NCBI RefSeq assembly: GCF_900465345.1
Contig: NZ_UEGO01000034.1
Span: 1 to 64,000 of the forward strand
DNA from: Asaia bogorensis
GTDB lineage: Bacteria > Pseudomonadota > Alphaproteobacteria > Acetobacterales > Acetobacteraceae
Reading direction: 5' to 3'
DNA length: 64,000 bases
Shown in pieces: positions 8,541-17,246 of the stretch. A model generated the notes under the pieces. That model was not told where the DNA came from and did no database searches. It saw nothing but the letters and a program-made list of their open reading frames with translations. Every line of letters starts with the position of its first letter. Position 1 is the stretch's first letter. Made by a program: the position numbers and the translations under genes.

Positions 8541-10092
8541 GTTGGGGCTCCTGACTGGCAGCTTCTGGGCGAGCGGCGCGCTGTCCCGCCAAAGCGCGAT
8601 ACAGCCCCGCGGCGCCAAGGTGAAACAGGATGCCCAGTGGCACAAGCCATGAAAAGGCAATCGCGATACCACGCAACTGACCAACGATCAGTACCAGCGC
8701 CATACCCGCAAGGGATGCGACATACCCCACCATGACCGCCCGTGCCCCGAGGCGGGGCAGAAACAGCGCGCAGAGAAACGCCCCCAATGTCGGCCCATAG
8801 GACCACCCGGCGATGGTAAGCCCCAGAACAACCGCCGATTTGCTTCCCATCGTGAACAGGGCGGCCCCGACAAGCAGCACAGCCCCCCATAAAAGGGTCA
8901 TGAAGCGTGGCACAGAGAGCGGGCCAGGCCGATAGCCGATATGCTGCATCGCCTGTTCGATCCACCGACGGGGCCTCGGACCGAAATCAGTCAGGCTTGC
9001 CCCGGCCATCGCGTTGAGCGTGGAAGAGAGCGACCCCATCGTGGCGCTCAGCACCCCGGCAATGAGCAGACCGGCAATCCCGGCGGGCAAGGCCTCAATC
9101 ATGAAATGAGGAAAAAGCGCGTCGGAAGACATCATATGATCCGCAGCAAGGCTGCGTCCTGCACGGGCAACCCAGAGCTGAACCCCCAGAAGGGAGAGAA
9201 GCCCGAACAGGGCCGCCACCACAACAGCGCTGCCAATCAGGGCCATGCGGGCTTCCCGCAATGAACGCGCTGCCAGAATACGCTGCACCATGAGCTGGTC
9301 TGTGCCGTGAGAAGCAATGGAGAGCACAGCCCCACCAAAAAGGGAGGCGGCGAGGGTGAAGGGATCACCCAGCCAGTTCTGTGCGGTCAGGGGATGAAAG
9401 ACTGCGAGCTTGCCCGACTGAACGGCCATGGACCAGCCCTGCCCTGCTGCACCAGATCCCGGCGCGCCATGCCCCGCCATGCCGAGCCGGACATACACCA
9501 CGCAGAACACTGCCCCGAAACCGTAAATGCCAAGCTGGATGGCGTCTGACCACACAACCGCACGAAGACCGCCGAGAATTGTGTAGAACAACGTGAAAAC
9601 CAGAATAGCGGACAGGACGCTCCAGCGGCCCATAGGCAGCCCGCTTTGCGTGAACAGCCAGACGATGGGCAATGCGCCGGCAAGCAGGCGGATACTCTCG
9701 GCCATGAAACGCGTGACCAGAAATGCACCGGACGCCAGACGCTGCATGGGGGGCCCGTAACGCGCGCCCAGCACGGTATAGGCGCTCGTCATCGAGCCCT
9801 CGACATAGCGCGGCAGAAACCACAGGGCGACCAGGCCACGCCCGATGAAATATCCCCCGGCGATACCGAGGAAAACCATCCCCTGCGTATAGCCGATACC
9901 CGGGATACTGATGAATGTCAGGGTCGATGTCTCGGTCGCCACAAGGGAGAGACACAGGGCCCACCACGGCAGGTCATGATGCGCAGAGAGGAAATCCCGC
10001 GACGACCCTGCAGAGCGGCGACTGACACGCCAGACCAGGAAACAAAGCCCCGCGAAATAGAGCAGAATGACAAGACGATCGAGCGGATGCAT
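8533..10092 (-). CDS. Sodium:solute symporter (SSS family), probable MurNAc/anhydro-MurNAc-type importer
   Basis: This 519-residue polytopic protein has about 13-14 hydrophobic segments. Early conserved motifs are SAHHDLPWWALCLSLVATETSTLTFISIPG and GRGLVALWFLPRY, typical of SLC5-like sodium:solute symporters. The sodium-site region around LIAGVLSATMGSLSSTLNAMAG is also present. Family membership is clear; the substrate is not. Because it is translationally coupled to murQ and anmK, I infer that it imports a muropeptide sugar such as MurNAc or anhydro-MurNAc. A general sugar or sialate-like substrate remains possible. Confidence 0.83.
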   Translation of the reverse strand: MHPLDRLVILLYFAGLCFLVWRVSRRSAGSSRDFLSAHHDLPWWALCLSLVATETSTLTFISIPGIGYTQGMVFLGIAGGYFIGRGLVALWFLPRYVEGSMTSAYTVLGARYGPPMQRLASGAFLVTRFMAESIRLLAGALPIVWLFTQSGLPMGRWSVLSAILVFTLFYTILGGLRAVVWSDAIQLGIYGFGAVFCVVYVRLGMAGHGAPGSGAAGQGWSMAVQSGKLAVFHPLTAQNWLGDPFTLAASLFGGAVLSIASHGTDQLMVQRILAARSLREARMALIGSAVVVAALFGLLSLLGVQLWVARAGRSLAADHMMSSDALFPHFMIEALPAGIAGLLIAGVLSATMGSLSSTLNAMAGASLTDFGPRPRRWIEQAMQHIGYRPGPLSVPRFMTLLWGAVLLVGAALFTMGSKSAVVLGLTIAGWSYGPTLGAFLCALFLPRLGARAVMVGYVASLAGMALVLIVGQLRGIAIAFSWLVPLGILFHLGAAGLYRALAGQRAARPEAASQEPQRD

Positions 10093-10220
10093 GGCGTCGG
10101 ACCCGGCAGAAAGGCGAATAAGTGCCCATGATGGCGAAGAACACCATCATGGCAAGCACGCGGCCTGAGCTTTTCGCCAGTTCAGCCTGTCCGGCCCTGC
10201 ATCCCGTGGCCCGGGGCGGG

Positions 10221-10937
10221 TTATTTCTCGATACGGTGGATCATGTCATCGAGCTTGTCCGTCTCGATGGTTCGATTCCGGAACGAGTCGCTTTGCGGGT
10301 TGGTAATCTCGATGGTCGGTTTTTCCTCCGCGCTGAGCGTTGCATGACGGGCGGCAAATTCCAGCACATGCCCGCTTATCTGGCGTTCATCGTCGAGAAA
10401 ATGGAAGTGAAAGCCGGGAACCGAAATGCGACCAAACAGGGCGGGCGTCCAGAAACCGATCAATCGGCCCCTTATCCCCTCGAACCTGTCGATTTTCTGG
10501 CTCGCGGCAACAGCTTCAACATCGCGATGCTGATCGTTCTCGCCTGCAGCGCGATGGGGGCGGCGAAGCACGAGATGGTCGAACAGCCCCGTCACGCTGA
10601 CCGCCATGAAGATATTATCGGGCGCGATCAGGGTGCAAAGCCTGTCATAAACCGTCTCGTGGGTGATGTTCTCGACCTCGACCTGAAACTGAGGCTGAAA
10701 CGCCGTGATCTGCACGAAAGGGACCGCGTCGTGCTGCGGCAACTCGTGCAAGGGCTCGCCCGCCGTTGCTTCATAAACACGCCCTTCGCAGATCGTGAGT
10801 TCGCCATTGAGCCCGGCAGAACAACCGAGACCGAACCCGGTTTCGTGGCAGGCGCATAGCGATGCGATTTTCTGCTCAGCCTGCAGATGTCCGGCCATCA
10901 GGGCCCCGATGGTCGAAAACTGGGTAATACGGCTCAC
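10221..10937 (-). CDS. budA: Alpha-acetolactate decarboxylase
   Basis: I choose the GTG at 10935-10937 because AAGGAG lies about 10 bases upstream; the frame also has an ATG 33 bases earlier without such a site. The 238-residue product begins SRITQFSTIGALMAG, the family's opening motif. It carries the metal-binding cluster FHFHF (His177, His179) and SGHVLEF (His190). It converts acetolactate to acetoin, so pyruvate-derived acetolactate is diverted to a neutral product, a well-known trait of acetic acid bacteria. It sits downstream of glsA on the same strand and may share its transcript. Confidence 0.9.
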   Translation of the reverse strand: MSRITQFSTIGALMAGHLQAEQKIASLCACHETGFGLGCSAGLNGELTICEGRVYEATAGEPLHELPQHDAVPFVQITAFQPQFQVEVENITHETVYDRLCTLIAPDNIFMAVSVTGLFDHLVLRRPHRAAGENDQHRDVEAVAASQKIDRFEGIRGRLIGFWTPALFGRISVPGFHFHFLDDERQISGHVLEFAARHATLSAEEKPTIEITNPQSDSFRNRTIETDKLDDMIHRIEK

Positions 10938-11005
10938 GACGGTTACTCTCCTTCCATTCTTCAACGCCACTGCGCAGCGTCATCCTGTCAGGTCTAACGC
11001 ATCAA

Positions 11006-11965
11006 TCAGGGAATGGTCTGAACCGAGAGGGGGAACGGGTTGAACACCGACCAGCCGGTTCGCTGCACCAGACGCTCAAGCGCGAGCGTTCCGAGCAGGG
11101 AATTTCCCTGGCTGTTCAGCCCCGGCGACCACACGGCAACCGAAGCCAGCCCGGGCGCAATGGCCAGAATACCGCCGCCCACGCCGGATTTGCCCGGCAG
11201 CCCCACCCGGATGGCAAAGGCACCAGACCCGTCATAATGCCCGCACATCATCATAAGGGCCATGGTGGTACGGGCATCGGGCACAGAGGTGATCATCCGC
11301 CCCGAACGCAGATCCACCCCGCCCGTCATGAGGTAACAACCGATTTCAGCCAGTTGACGACACGACATGGTAAGCGCGCATTGGTGGAAATACAGATCGA
11401 GCGTGTCCTCGATCGGATTTCTGATATTGCCGAAAGTACGCATGTAATTGGCGAGGGCGGCATTGCGAAACCCCGTATCGCGCTCCTGGCGGGCCATGTT
11501 CTCATCGATATGCAGCCCCTGTGGCGCGCCGGACTGCGAAAGCGCAAAATCGAGCAACGCCTGACGCGCACCCAGACGACCCAGCCGGGAGACCAGAATA
11601 TCGGAAATGACGATGGCCCCGGCATTGATGAACGGATTGCGGGGAATACCGTGCTCGCTCTCCAGCTGGACGATCGAGTTGAAGGCACTTCCCGACGGCT
11701 CCTGACGCACGCGGCTCCAGAGCTCGCTTCCCTCCAGCGTGAGGGCGAGGGTCAGGCCGAATACCTTGGAGAGACTCTGGATCGAGAAGGCTTCATCCGC
11801 ATCGCCGGCCACATGAGCGGTGCCCCCTGCGTCAATGACCGCAATACCGAATTTGGCAGGATCGACGCAGGCAAGCGGCGGGATGTAATCTGCCACATGG
11901 CCACGCTCGGTAATCATCTGCATGTCACGCGCGATTTCGGCAACGATGCTGTCGAGATCGGCCAT
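11006..11965 (-). CDS. glsA: Glutaminase A
   Basis: The 319-residue protein has the serine-dependent glutaminase fold: [11 protein letters not shown] provides the SxxK dyad (Ser64, Lys67). Also present are [13 protein letters not shown], a YMRTFGNI(R/E)N segment, and [14 protein letters not shown] near the end. It hydrolyses glutamine to glutamate and ammonia, and could contribute to acid tolerance through ammonia release; that role is inference. It is divergent from mntR, with a 269-base shared upstream region, and is followed by budA 68 bases after its stop. Confidence 0.93.
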   Translation of the reverse strand: MADLDSIVAEIARDMQMITERGHVADYIPPLACVDPAKFGIAVIDAGGTAHVAGDADEAFSIQSLSKVFGLTLALTLEGSELWSRVRQEPSGSAFNSIVQLESEHGIPRNPFINAGAIVISDILVSRLGRLGARQALLDFALSQSGAPQGLHIDENMARQERDTGFRNAALANYMRTFGNIRNPIEDTLDLYFHQCALTMSCRQLAEIGCYLMTGGVDLRSGRMITSVPDARTTMALMMMCGHYDGSGAFAIRVGLPGKSGVGGGILAIAPGLASVAVWSPGLNSQGNSLLGTLALERLVQRTGWSVFNPFPLSVQTIP

Positions 11966-12234
11966 ATCCTGTCCTTCCTGCCTTTTCCTGTTCCGTCGTG
12001 GGGCCCGCCTTCGTCACGAAACATCGGCCCTTCATCACCCGGTCCAAACAGCCGGCTGAGGCCAGAGACATGACATGCACGAGGGCGGCGCACAATGCCG
12101 GATCAGGCGGGCCGCGGTCAGGCACCGTGACGTGATCACAGGACGGCTATGGCCCTATGACACCGCCTCTTTTCTGACTGTGCCATATCGGCGCCACGGT
12201 TGAGCTTGCCCGCCTAATCTGCGATGAGAAACCC
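11966..12234. promoter_or_regulatory. Divergent upstream region of glsA and mntR
   Basis: These 269 bases separate two divergent genes and must hold both promoters. I could not pick a convincing -35/-10 pair or operator by eye. Confidence 0.4.
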
Positions 12235-12798
12235 ATGAATGGCGGCAAGACACGATCGGGTAAGGATGCAGGCGGAAAGGCGGATGTAAAGCCGGGCGAG
12301 AAGGCGTTTGCCTTGCCGGGTCTGCCTGATAGCGGCGCAGGTGACATGACCCTGCCCGATATCGACACGCAGTCCGAAGGCTTTCGTCTCAATCGGGCGG
12401 CGCGGCGCAATGCCCTGATAGAAGACTATGTGGAACTCATTGCCGATCTTCTGGCTGAGGGCCATGAGGCGCGGCAGGTGGATATCGCAACCCGCCTGGG
12501 GGTTTCACAGCCAACAGTCGCCAAGATGCTCACCCGCCTTGCCAATGAGGGCTACGTGCATCGCCGCCCCTATCGCGGCGTGTTCCTGACCGAGATGGGG
12601 CAGGATGTCGCCAATCAGGCCAAGAACCGTCATCAGATCGTCGAGAATTTCCTCCGCGCTCTGGGTATCAGCGAAGAGACGGTGCGGGTCGATGCAGAGG
12701 GGATCGAGCATTATGTCAGTGACGAGACCCTGGCCGCTTTCCACAAGGCGCTTGAAGCAGGCCTGACCGCTTTCATGACGCCATCCCCCCGGTCCTGA
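12235..12798 (+). CDS. mntR: Manganese-responsive DtxR-family repressor
   Basis: The 187-residue protein carries an N-terminal extension of about 45 charged residues. A winged helix-turn-helix follows ([41 protein letters not shown] is its span in order), then a wing with [10 protein letters not shown]. The C-terminal metal-binding/dimerisation part contains [10 protein letters not shown] and the GIEHYVS motif with conserved Glu-His. This layout matches proteobacterial MntR rather than iron-sensing DtxR. It probably represses the adjacent mntH when manganese is plentiful. The gene is followed by a 448-base spacer, so mntH has its own promoter. Confidence 0.9.
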   Translation: MNGGKTRSGKDAGGKADVKPGEKAFALPGLPDSGAGDMTLPDIDTQSEGFRLNRAARRNALIEDYVELIADLLAEGHEARQVDIATRLGVSQPTVAKMLTRLANEGYVHRRPYRGVFLTEMGQDVANQAKNRHQIVENFLRALGISEETVRVDAEGIEHYVSDETLAAFHKALEAGLTAFMTPSPRS

Positions 12799-13246
12799 CC
12801 TCGCTTTCTGGCAACCCTGCAACGGGAACGCGGTAGCGCCAGCGCTCCAGCCATCTCATGCCTGTCTTCACCGCCCGCAGCAGCCTTGCGCGGCAGATCG
12901 ACTGAACGAACACCCTCCCCTTCGGCAGTCCACGCGTTGCTCGCAGGACAGCCCGCCCTGACACGGTAGACGAAGCGTGCATCTCGTTTGGGGTATGGAC
13001 GGCTGACAACATCCTCTACCGGACGACATCTCTTCGCCCGCCGCGTATCCCTTCCTCCATTCTGCCTGTCTCCCCCCATGACGAGGCTGCGTGATCGGTC
13101 CAGACGTTGCCGCTCGCAGTCTCATCAGCCCGCGCGGAAATACCTGCTCAACTTCGCGCCATCAGGACCGTTAGCGTCCACAAAACTGTCCACTCGTGAA
13201 TATAGTATATTGCATATTTCTAAGCCTTGGGTTTGAGTAACGCATC
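12799..13246. promoter_or_regulatory. Long spacer and probable regulatory region of mntH
   Basis: No convincing gene is seen in these 448 bases. The final part turns abruptly AT-rich: around 13199-13223 there is an imperfect inverted repeat (half-sites GAATATAG and CATATTTC) ending 24 bases before the mntH start. Spacing and form resemble an MntR box (two half-sites with a 6-7 base centre), and mntR lies next door. It could instead be only an AT-rich promoter. Confidence 0.4.
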
Positions 13247-14632
13247 ATGTCCTCTCTTCCACCTGCTCGCGGGACGCATCCCGACCCGGCTCCTCCCGGG
13301 CCCAAAGCCCGGCGGTTCGTCCGCGCATTGGGCAGTGAGGGACAAAGCCTGCCGGAAGTCTTCTCATCCGTGCGTCTTGCGCCGGAAGGGTCGGGCTGGA
13401 TAAGGCGTTTCCTCTCCTTCGTCGGTCCGGGCTACATGGTGGCTGTGGGCTATATGGACCCCGGCAACTGGGCGACCGATCTGCAAGGTGGCGCGCAGTT
13501 TGGCTACACGCTGCTTTCGGTCATCATGATCTCCAACCTGATGGCCATTCTCCTTCAGGCCCTTGCAGCGCGTCTGGGTATCGTCACCGGACGCGATCTG
13601 GCGCAGGCCTGCCGCGACCACTTTCCGCCCGCTCTGAACCTCGTGCTCTGGCTCACCTGCGAGCTTGCGATCATTGCCTGTGATCTGGCCGAGGTGATCG
13701 GCACGGCCGTGGCCCTGCAACTCCTGTTCCATATCCCGCTACTGGCAGGCGCGCTGATTTCGGCCTTTGACGCGCTGATCGTCCTGTTTCTGATGAATCG
13801 GGGCTTCCGCTATCTCGAAGCCTTCATTATCGCGCTTCTGAGCATCATCGCCCTGTGTTTTACGGCACAGATCGTGGCGGCAGCCCCCCCTGTGGCAGAA
13901 GTGCTGGCCGGTTTCATCCCACGGGCTGAAATCGTCACGCATCCCGCCATGCTCTATATCGCGATCGGCATCATCGGCGCGACGGTCATGCCCCATAATC
14001 TCTATCTGCACTCATCCATCGTGCAGACACGTGACTACCCGCGTACCGAGACCGGGCGGCGTGAGGCCCTGCGATGGGCGACACTCGACAGCAGCGTGGC
14101 GCTCATGCTGGCGCTCTTCATCAACGCCGCCATCCTGATTGTTTCGGCCGCCGCTTTTCACAATACCGGCCATCAGGACGTAGCGGAAATCGAGGACGCC
14201 TATCGCCTGCTTTCGCCCATTCTGGGCATGGGCATGGCCTCAACCCTGTTTGCGGTCGCGCTTCTCGCTGCAGGCACGAACTCGACAGTTACCGGCACAC
14301 TCGCCGGGCAGATCGTGATGGAGGGGTTTCTTCATCTTGGCCTGCCCCATTGGGCCCGACGCCTCGTCACACGTGGCCTCGCCATTCTGCCCGTCGTGGT
14401 GGTCACGGCGCTCTACGGCAATCATGGCGTGGGCACGTTGCTGATTTTCAGCCAGGTCGTCCTGTCGCTCCAGCTACCCTTTGCGGTCATCCCACTCGTG
14501 ATGTTCGTTTCTGACAAGCGCAAGATGGGTCAATTCACGATTGGCACACCCATGAAGCTGCTCTCCTGGGGCGTCGCTGGCGTGATCCTGCTGCTCAACT
14601 TCAAGCTGCTCTACGATACGCTTATGAGCTGA
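13247..14632 (+). CDS. mntH: NRAMP-family Mn2+/H+ symporter
   Basis: The 461-residue membrane protein has the NRAMP signature MDPGNWATD in the first transmembrane segment (metal-binding Asp and Asn) and the second signature [10 protein letters not shown] in segment 6. About 11 hydrophobic segments are visible. It imports manganese (and possibly iron) with protons. The start ATG follows an AT-rich repeat that may be the MntR operator. The first 60 residues are hydrophilic and longer than in E. coli MntH, so a later start cannot be excluded. Confidence 0.94.
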   Translation: MSSLPPARGTHPDPAPPGPKARRFVRALGSEGQSLPEVFSSVRLAPEGSGWIRRFLSFVGPGYMVAVGYMDPGNWATDLQGGAQFGYTLLSVIMISNLMAILLQALAARLGIVTGRDLAQACRDHFPPALNLVLWLTCELAIIACDLAEVIGTAVALQLLFHIPLLAGALISAFDALIVLFLMNRGFRYLEAFIIALLSIIALCFTAQIVAAAPPVAEVLAGFIPRAEIVTHPAMLYIAIGIIGATVMPHNLYLHSSIVQTRDYPRTETGRREALRWATLDSSVALMLALFINAAILIVSAAAFHNTGHQDVAEIEDAYRLLSPILGMGMASTLFAVALLAAGTNSTVTGTLAGQIVMEGFLHLGLPHWARRLVTRGLAILPVVVVTALYGNHGVGTLLIFSQVVLSLQLPFAVIPLVMFVSDKRKMGQFTIGTPMKLLSWGVAGVILLLNFKLLYDTLMS

Positions 14633-14804
14633 TCCCCGCACTTTTCGCCGCGTCATGGCTCAGCCTGCAACACGGCGGGCCATAATGCCTCGGCAATCCC
14701 GCATCTTACCGCTTCCTTTCATCTTCTGGCCCCTCAATCCTGCTCAGGACCCTTTCATGTCTCGTCTCGAATTCGAAATTAGCAAATGCTATAATACTGA
14801 GTAT

Positions 14805-17111
14805 ATGAAATTCAGTAGAGCACTCACTCATAATTCCAGCTTCTGCTGCCGCCCTGCGCTCTGGGTTGGCCTGCCGACGGCCCTCCTTCTTATGGCGGGT
14901 ACAACCCTTGCCGATCCCGTGCGAAAATCCCCATTGGCATCACCGCCGGAGCCACCTGCGCATCGGGATCGCCCGGCACCGTCTGCCACACATACAGGCC
15001 GCCAATCTGTTGCGAGGTCAAAGGACAGGGCAAAGCCGTCGAAAGCAGGCAGCGAGCCTGCCGTGGCAAGTGCCGCCCCTCCCCCGCATCGGGAGGAAAT
15101 TACTGTCACAGCCCATATGGATCAGGCCCGTGGCCGTCTCGCACCGGGGTTGGGGGCGGTTTCCTATGGCATCGACCAACGGCAGATACAGGTCACACCG
15201 GGAGGTGAAAACGCCGCATTCAGCCAGATCCTGCTCCGGCTCCCCGGTGTCGTGATGGACAGCTATGGCGAGGTGCATGTGCGTGGCGAGCATGGCGGCC
15301 TCACCTATCGTGTGAACGGCGTCCTGTTGCCTGAGGGGCTGAACGGCTTCGGGCAGGAACTCGATAGTCGTATCATCCAGTCGGTGGACCTGCTGACAGG
15401 CACGCTCCCCGCCCAGTTCGGTTTTCGCACATCGGGCGTCATCGACGTCAAGACCAAGAGTGGCGCAACGCTGAGGGAAAACCAGGTCTCACTCTATGGC
15501 GGGAGCTACAACACGTTCATTCCGTCACTGCAACTGGGAGGATCGAAGGGCCGGTGGGACTACTTCGTGACGGCCTCCTACAACCGGAACGACATCGGCA
15601 TTGAAAACCCGACGAACAGCTTTCGCGCCACGCATGACACGACCCAGCAGGGCAAGGCCTTCGGTTATGCCGCCTATCAGATTGACGATGAAAGCCGGCT
15701 GAGTTTCCTGACCAGCGCCTCCTACGCCGATTTCGAGCTGCCCAACACAACCGCCCTGCCCATACTTTATCAGTCCTCCACCATTGCACCCGGTGATCCG
15801 GACATCCAGTCGCGTCTGTTGCGCGACGGCCAAAGCGAGCAGAACTACTATGCTGTGATGTCCTATCAGCGCAGCACAGAGAATTTGAACCTGCAGATCT
15901 CGCCCTATTTCCGCTACGGACGCATCGGCTATCGCAATGACCCGAACAGGGATCTCGCTTTTTCAGGCATATCGCAGCACGAGGTGAATGATTTCACCAC
16001 GGGCGGTCTGCAAATCGACAATTCCTACGATATTGCCCCCCATCACGTGCTGCGCTTCGGCCTGCTCGCGCAATATACGGCCGAAAAGCTCGATACCGAC
16101 ACGCTGGCCTTTCCTGTTGATGAGACCGGTGCCCAAAGCACGATCGACCCGAGGCGCATCATCGATCATAGCGGAAACTGGGCCGTCGAGGCCGGGGCCT
16201 ATATCCAGGATGAATTCCACATCACACCGCGCCTGACGTTCAATTACGGGCTGCGCTATGACCGCTTTGCCTCGTCCTTCCATAGTGAGGGACAGGTCAG
16301 CCCGCGCGCCAATATGGTCTGGAAAGCCAGCCCGTCGACCACGGTACATTTCGGCTATTCCCGTTACTTCGCGCCGCCCTCGCCGCAATACATATCGGAT
16401 GCGACGCTTCAGAAATTCGCGGGCACGACCAATGCGCCCGATACGATGCTCAACACACCCACACGGGTTGAGAAATCCCATTACGTCGATGTCGGTATTC
16501 TCCAGCATGTCACGCGCGACTATCAGATCACGATCGATGCGTTTGGCAAATGGGCGCATGACCAGGGCGATCTGGGGCAGTTCGGGCGCGCGGTCATTCT
16601 TGCACCGTTCAGTTATCGCCGCGGCCGCGTTTACGGGGCGGAAATCGGCAACTCATGGCGTCACGGAGGCTGGTCGGTCTATGGCAATTTCTCCTTCGTC
16701 AAGACCTGGGCGAAGGACATCAACTCAGCGCAATACCAGTTCGAGGCAGCAGAACTGGCCTATATCCAGCGCCACGGCATACAGCTCGATCATCAGGGGG
16801 AGTTCACCTCCTCAGCCGGGGTCTCCTATGCCAACAAGCATGATATGGCCTATCTCGATTTCCTGTATGGCTACGGCCTGCGCAGCGGCTTTGCCAATCT
16901 TGAGAAGCAGCCAGCCTATGCCATTTTCAACATTGGCTACGCCCATACCTTCACGAAGGTGCCGGTTGGGCATTCCCTCAAGGTCAGGGCCGATGTGGTC
17001 AATCTGTTCGACCATCGTTACCAGCTGCGCGACGGCAGCGGCGTGGGCGTCACCCAGGCCCAGTACGGCCAGCGGCGGGGCATGTTCTTCTCGGTGGTCA
17101 GCAGTTTCTGA
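14805..17111 (+). CDS. TonB-dependent outer-membrane receptor, possible manganese receptor
   Basis: I use the ATG at 14805: it gives a signal peptide ending near AGTTLA-DP, whereas the longer frame begins about 50 residues earlier without one. The 768-residue product has a Pro/Arg-rich linker and a plug domain (PGGENAAFSQILLRLPGVV, VRGEHGGLTYRVNGV). A beta-barrel of aromatic-rich strands follows, ending in a terminal Phe (SVVSSF), which suits BAM recognition. The position directly after mntR-mntH suggests metal uptake, as for the rhizobial MnoT receptor. This is inference; no substrate can be read from the barrel. The ribosome-binding site is poor. Confidence 0.85.
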   Translation: MKFSRALTHNSSFCCRPALWVGLPTALLLMAGTTLADPVRKSPLASPPEPPAHRDRPAPSATHTGRQSVARSKDRAKPSKAGSEPAVASAAPPPHREEITVTAHMDQARGRLAPGLGAVSYGIDQRQIQVTPGGENAAFSQILLRLPGVVMDSYGEVHVRGEHGGLTYRVNGVLLPEGLNGFGQELDSRIIQSVDLLTGTLPAQFGFRTSGVIDVKTKSGATLRENQVSLYGGSYNTFIPSLQLGGSKGRWDYFVTASYNRNDIGIENPTNSFRATHDTTQQGKAFGYAAYQIDDESRLSFLTSASYADFELPNTTALPILYQSSTIAPGDPDIQSRLLRDGQSEQNYYAVMSYQRSTENLNLQISPYFRYGRIGYRNDPNRDLAFSGISQHEVNDFTTGGLQIDNSYDIAPHHVLRFGLLAQYTAEKLDTDTLAFPVDETGAQSTIDPRRIIDHSGNWAVEAGAYIQDEFHITPRLTFNYGLRYDRFASSFHSEGQVSPRANMVWKASPSTTVHFGYSRYFAPPSPQYISDATLQKFAGTTNAPDTMLNTPTRVEKSHYVDVGILQHVTRDYQITIDAFGKWAHDQGDLGQFGRAVILAPFSYRRGRVYGAEIGNSWRHGGWSVYGNFSFVKTWAKDINSAQYQFEAAELAYIQRHGIQLDHQGEFTSSAGVSYANKHDMAYLDFLYGYGLRSGFANLEKQPAYAIFNIGYAHTFTKVPVGHSLKVRADVVNLFDHRYQLRDGSGVGVTQAQYGQRRGMFFSVVSSF

Positions 17112-17132
17112 ACTGGTCAGCAATGCCGGGGC

Positions 17133-17170
17133 TTCTGCGTGAGGGGTATTGTGCTTTCCCTCACGCAGAA
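17133..17170 (+). terminator. Strong hairpin terminator after the TonB receptor
   Basis: TTCTGCGTGAGGG (17133-17145) and CCCTCACGCAGAA (17158-17170) form a perfect 13-bp stem with a 12-base loop, 21 bases after the receptor stop. There is no long T-run, but the stem is the strongest in the window. Confidence 0.65.
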
Positions 17171-17246
17171 ATGAGACCGCGATTTCGACGCTGGCAAGGT
17201 TCATGCGTTTAAGATGAGGTTCTGCCCCCTCACCGGAGACCCGTCC

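Noticed and set aside
14790-14795. TATAAT upstream of the TonB receptor as a promoter -10
   Set aside because: It lies only 10 bases before the ATG and lacks a matching -35; it may be part of an AT-rich operator instead.
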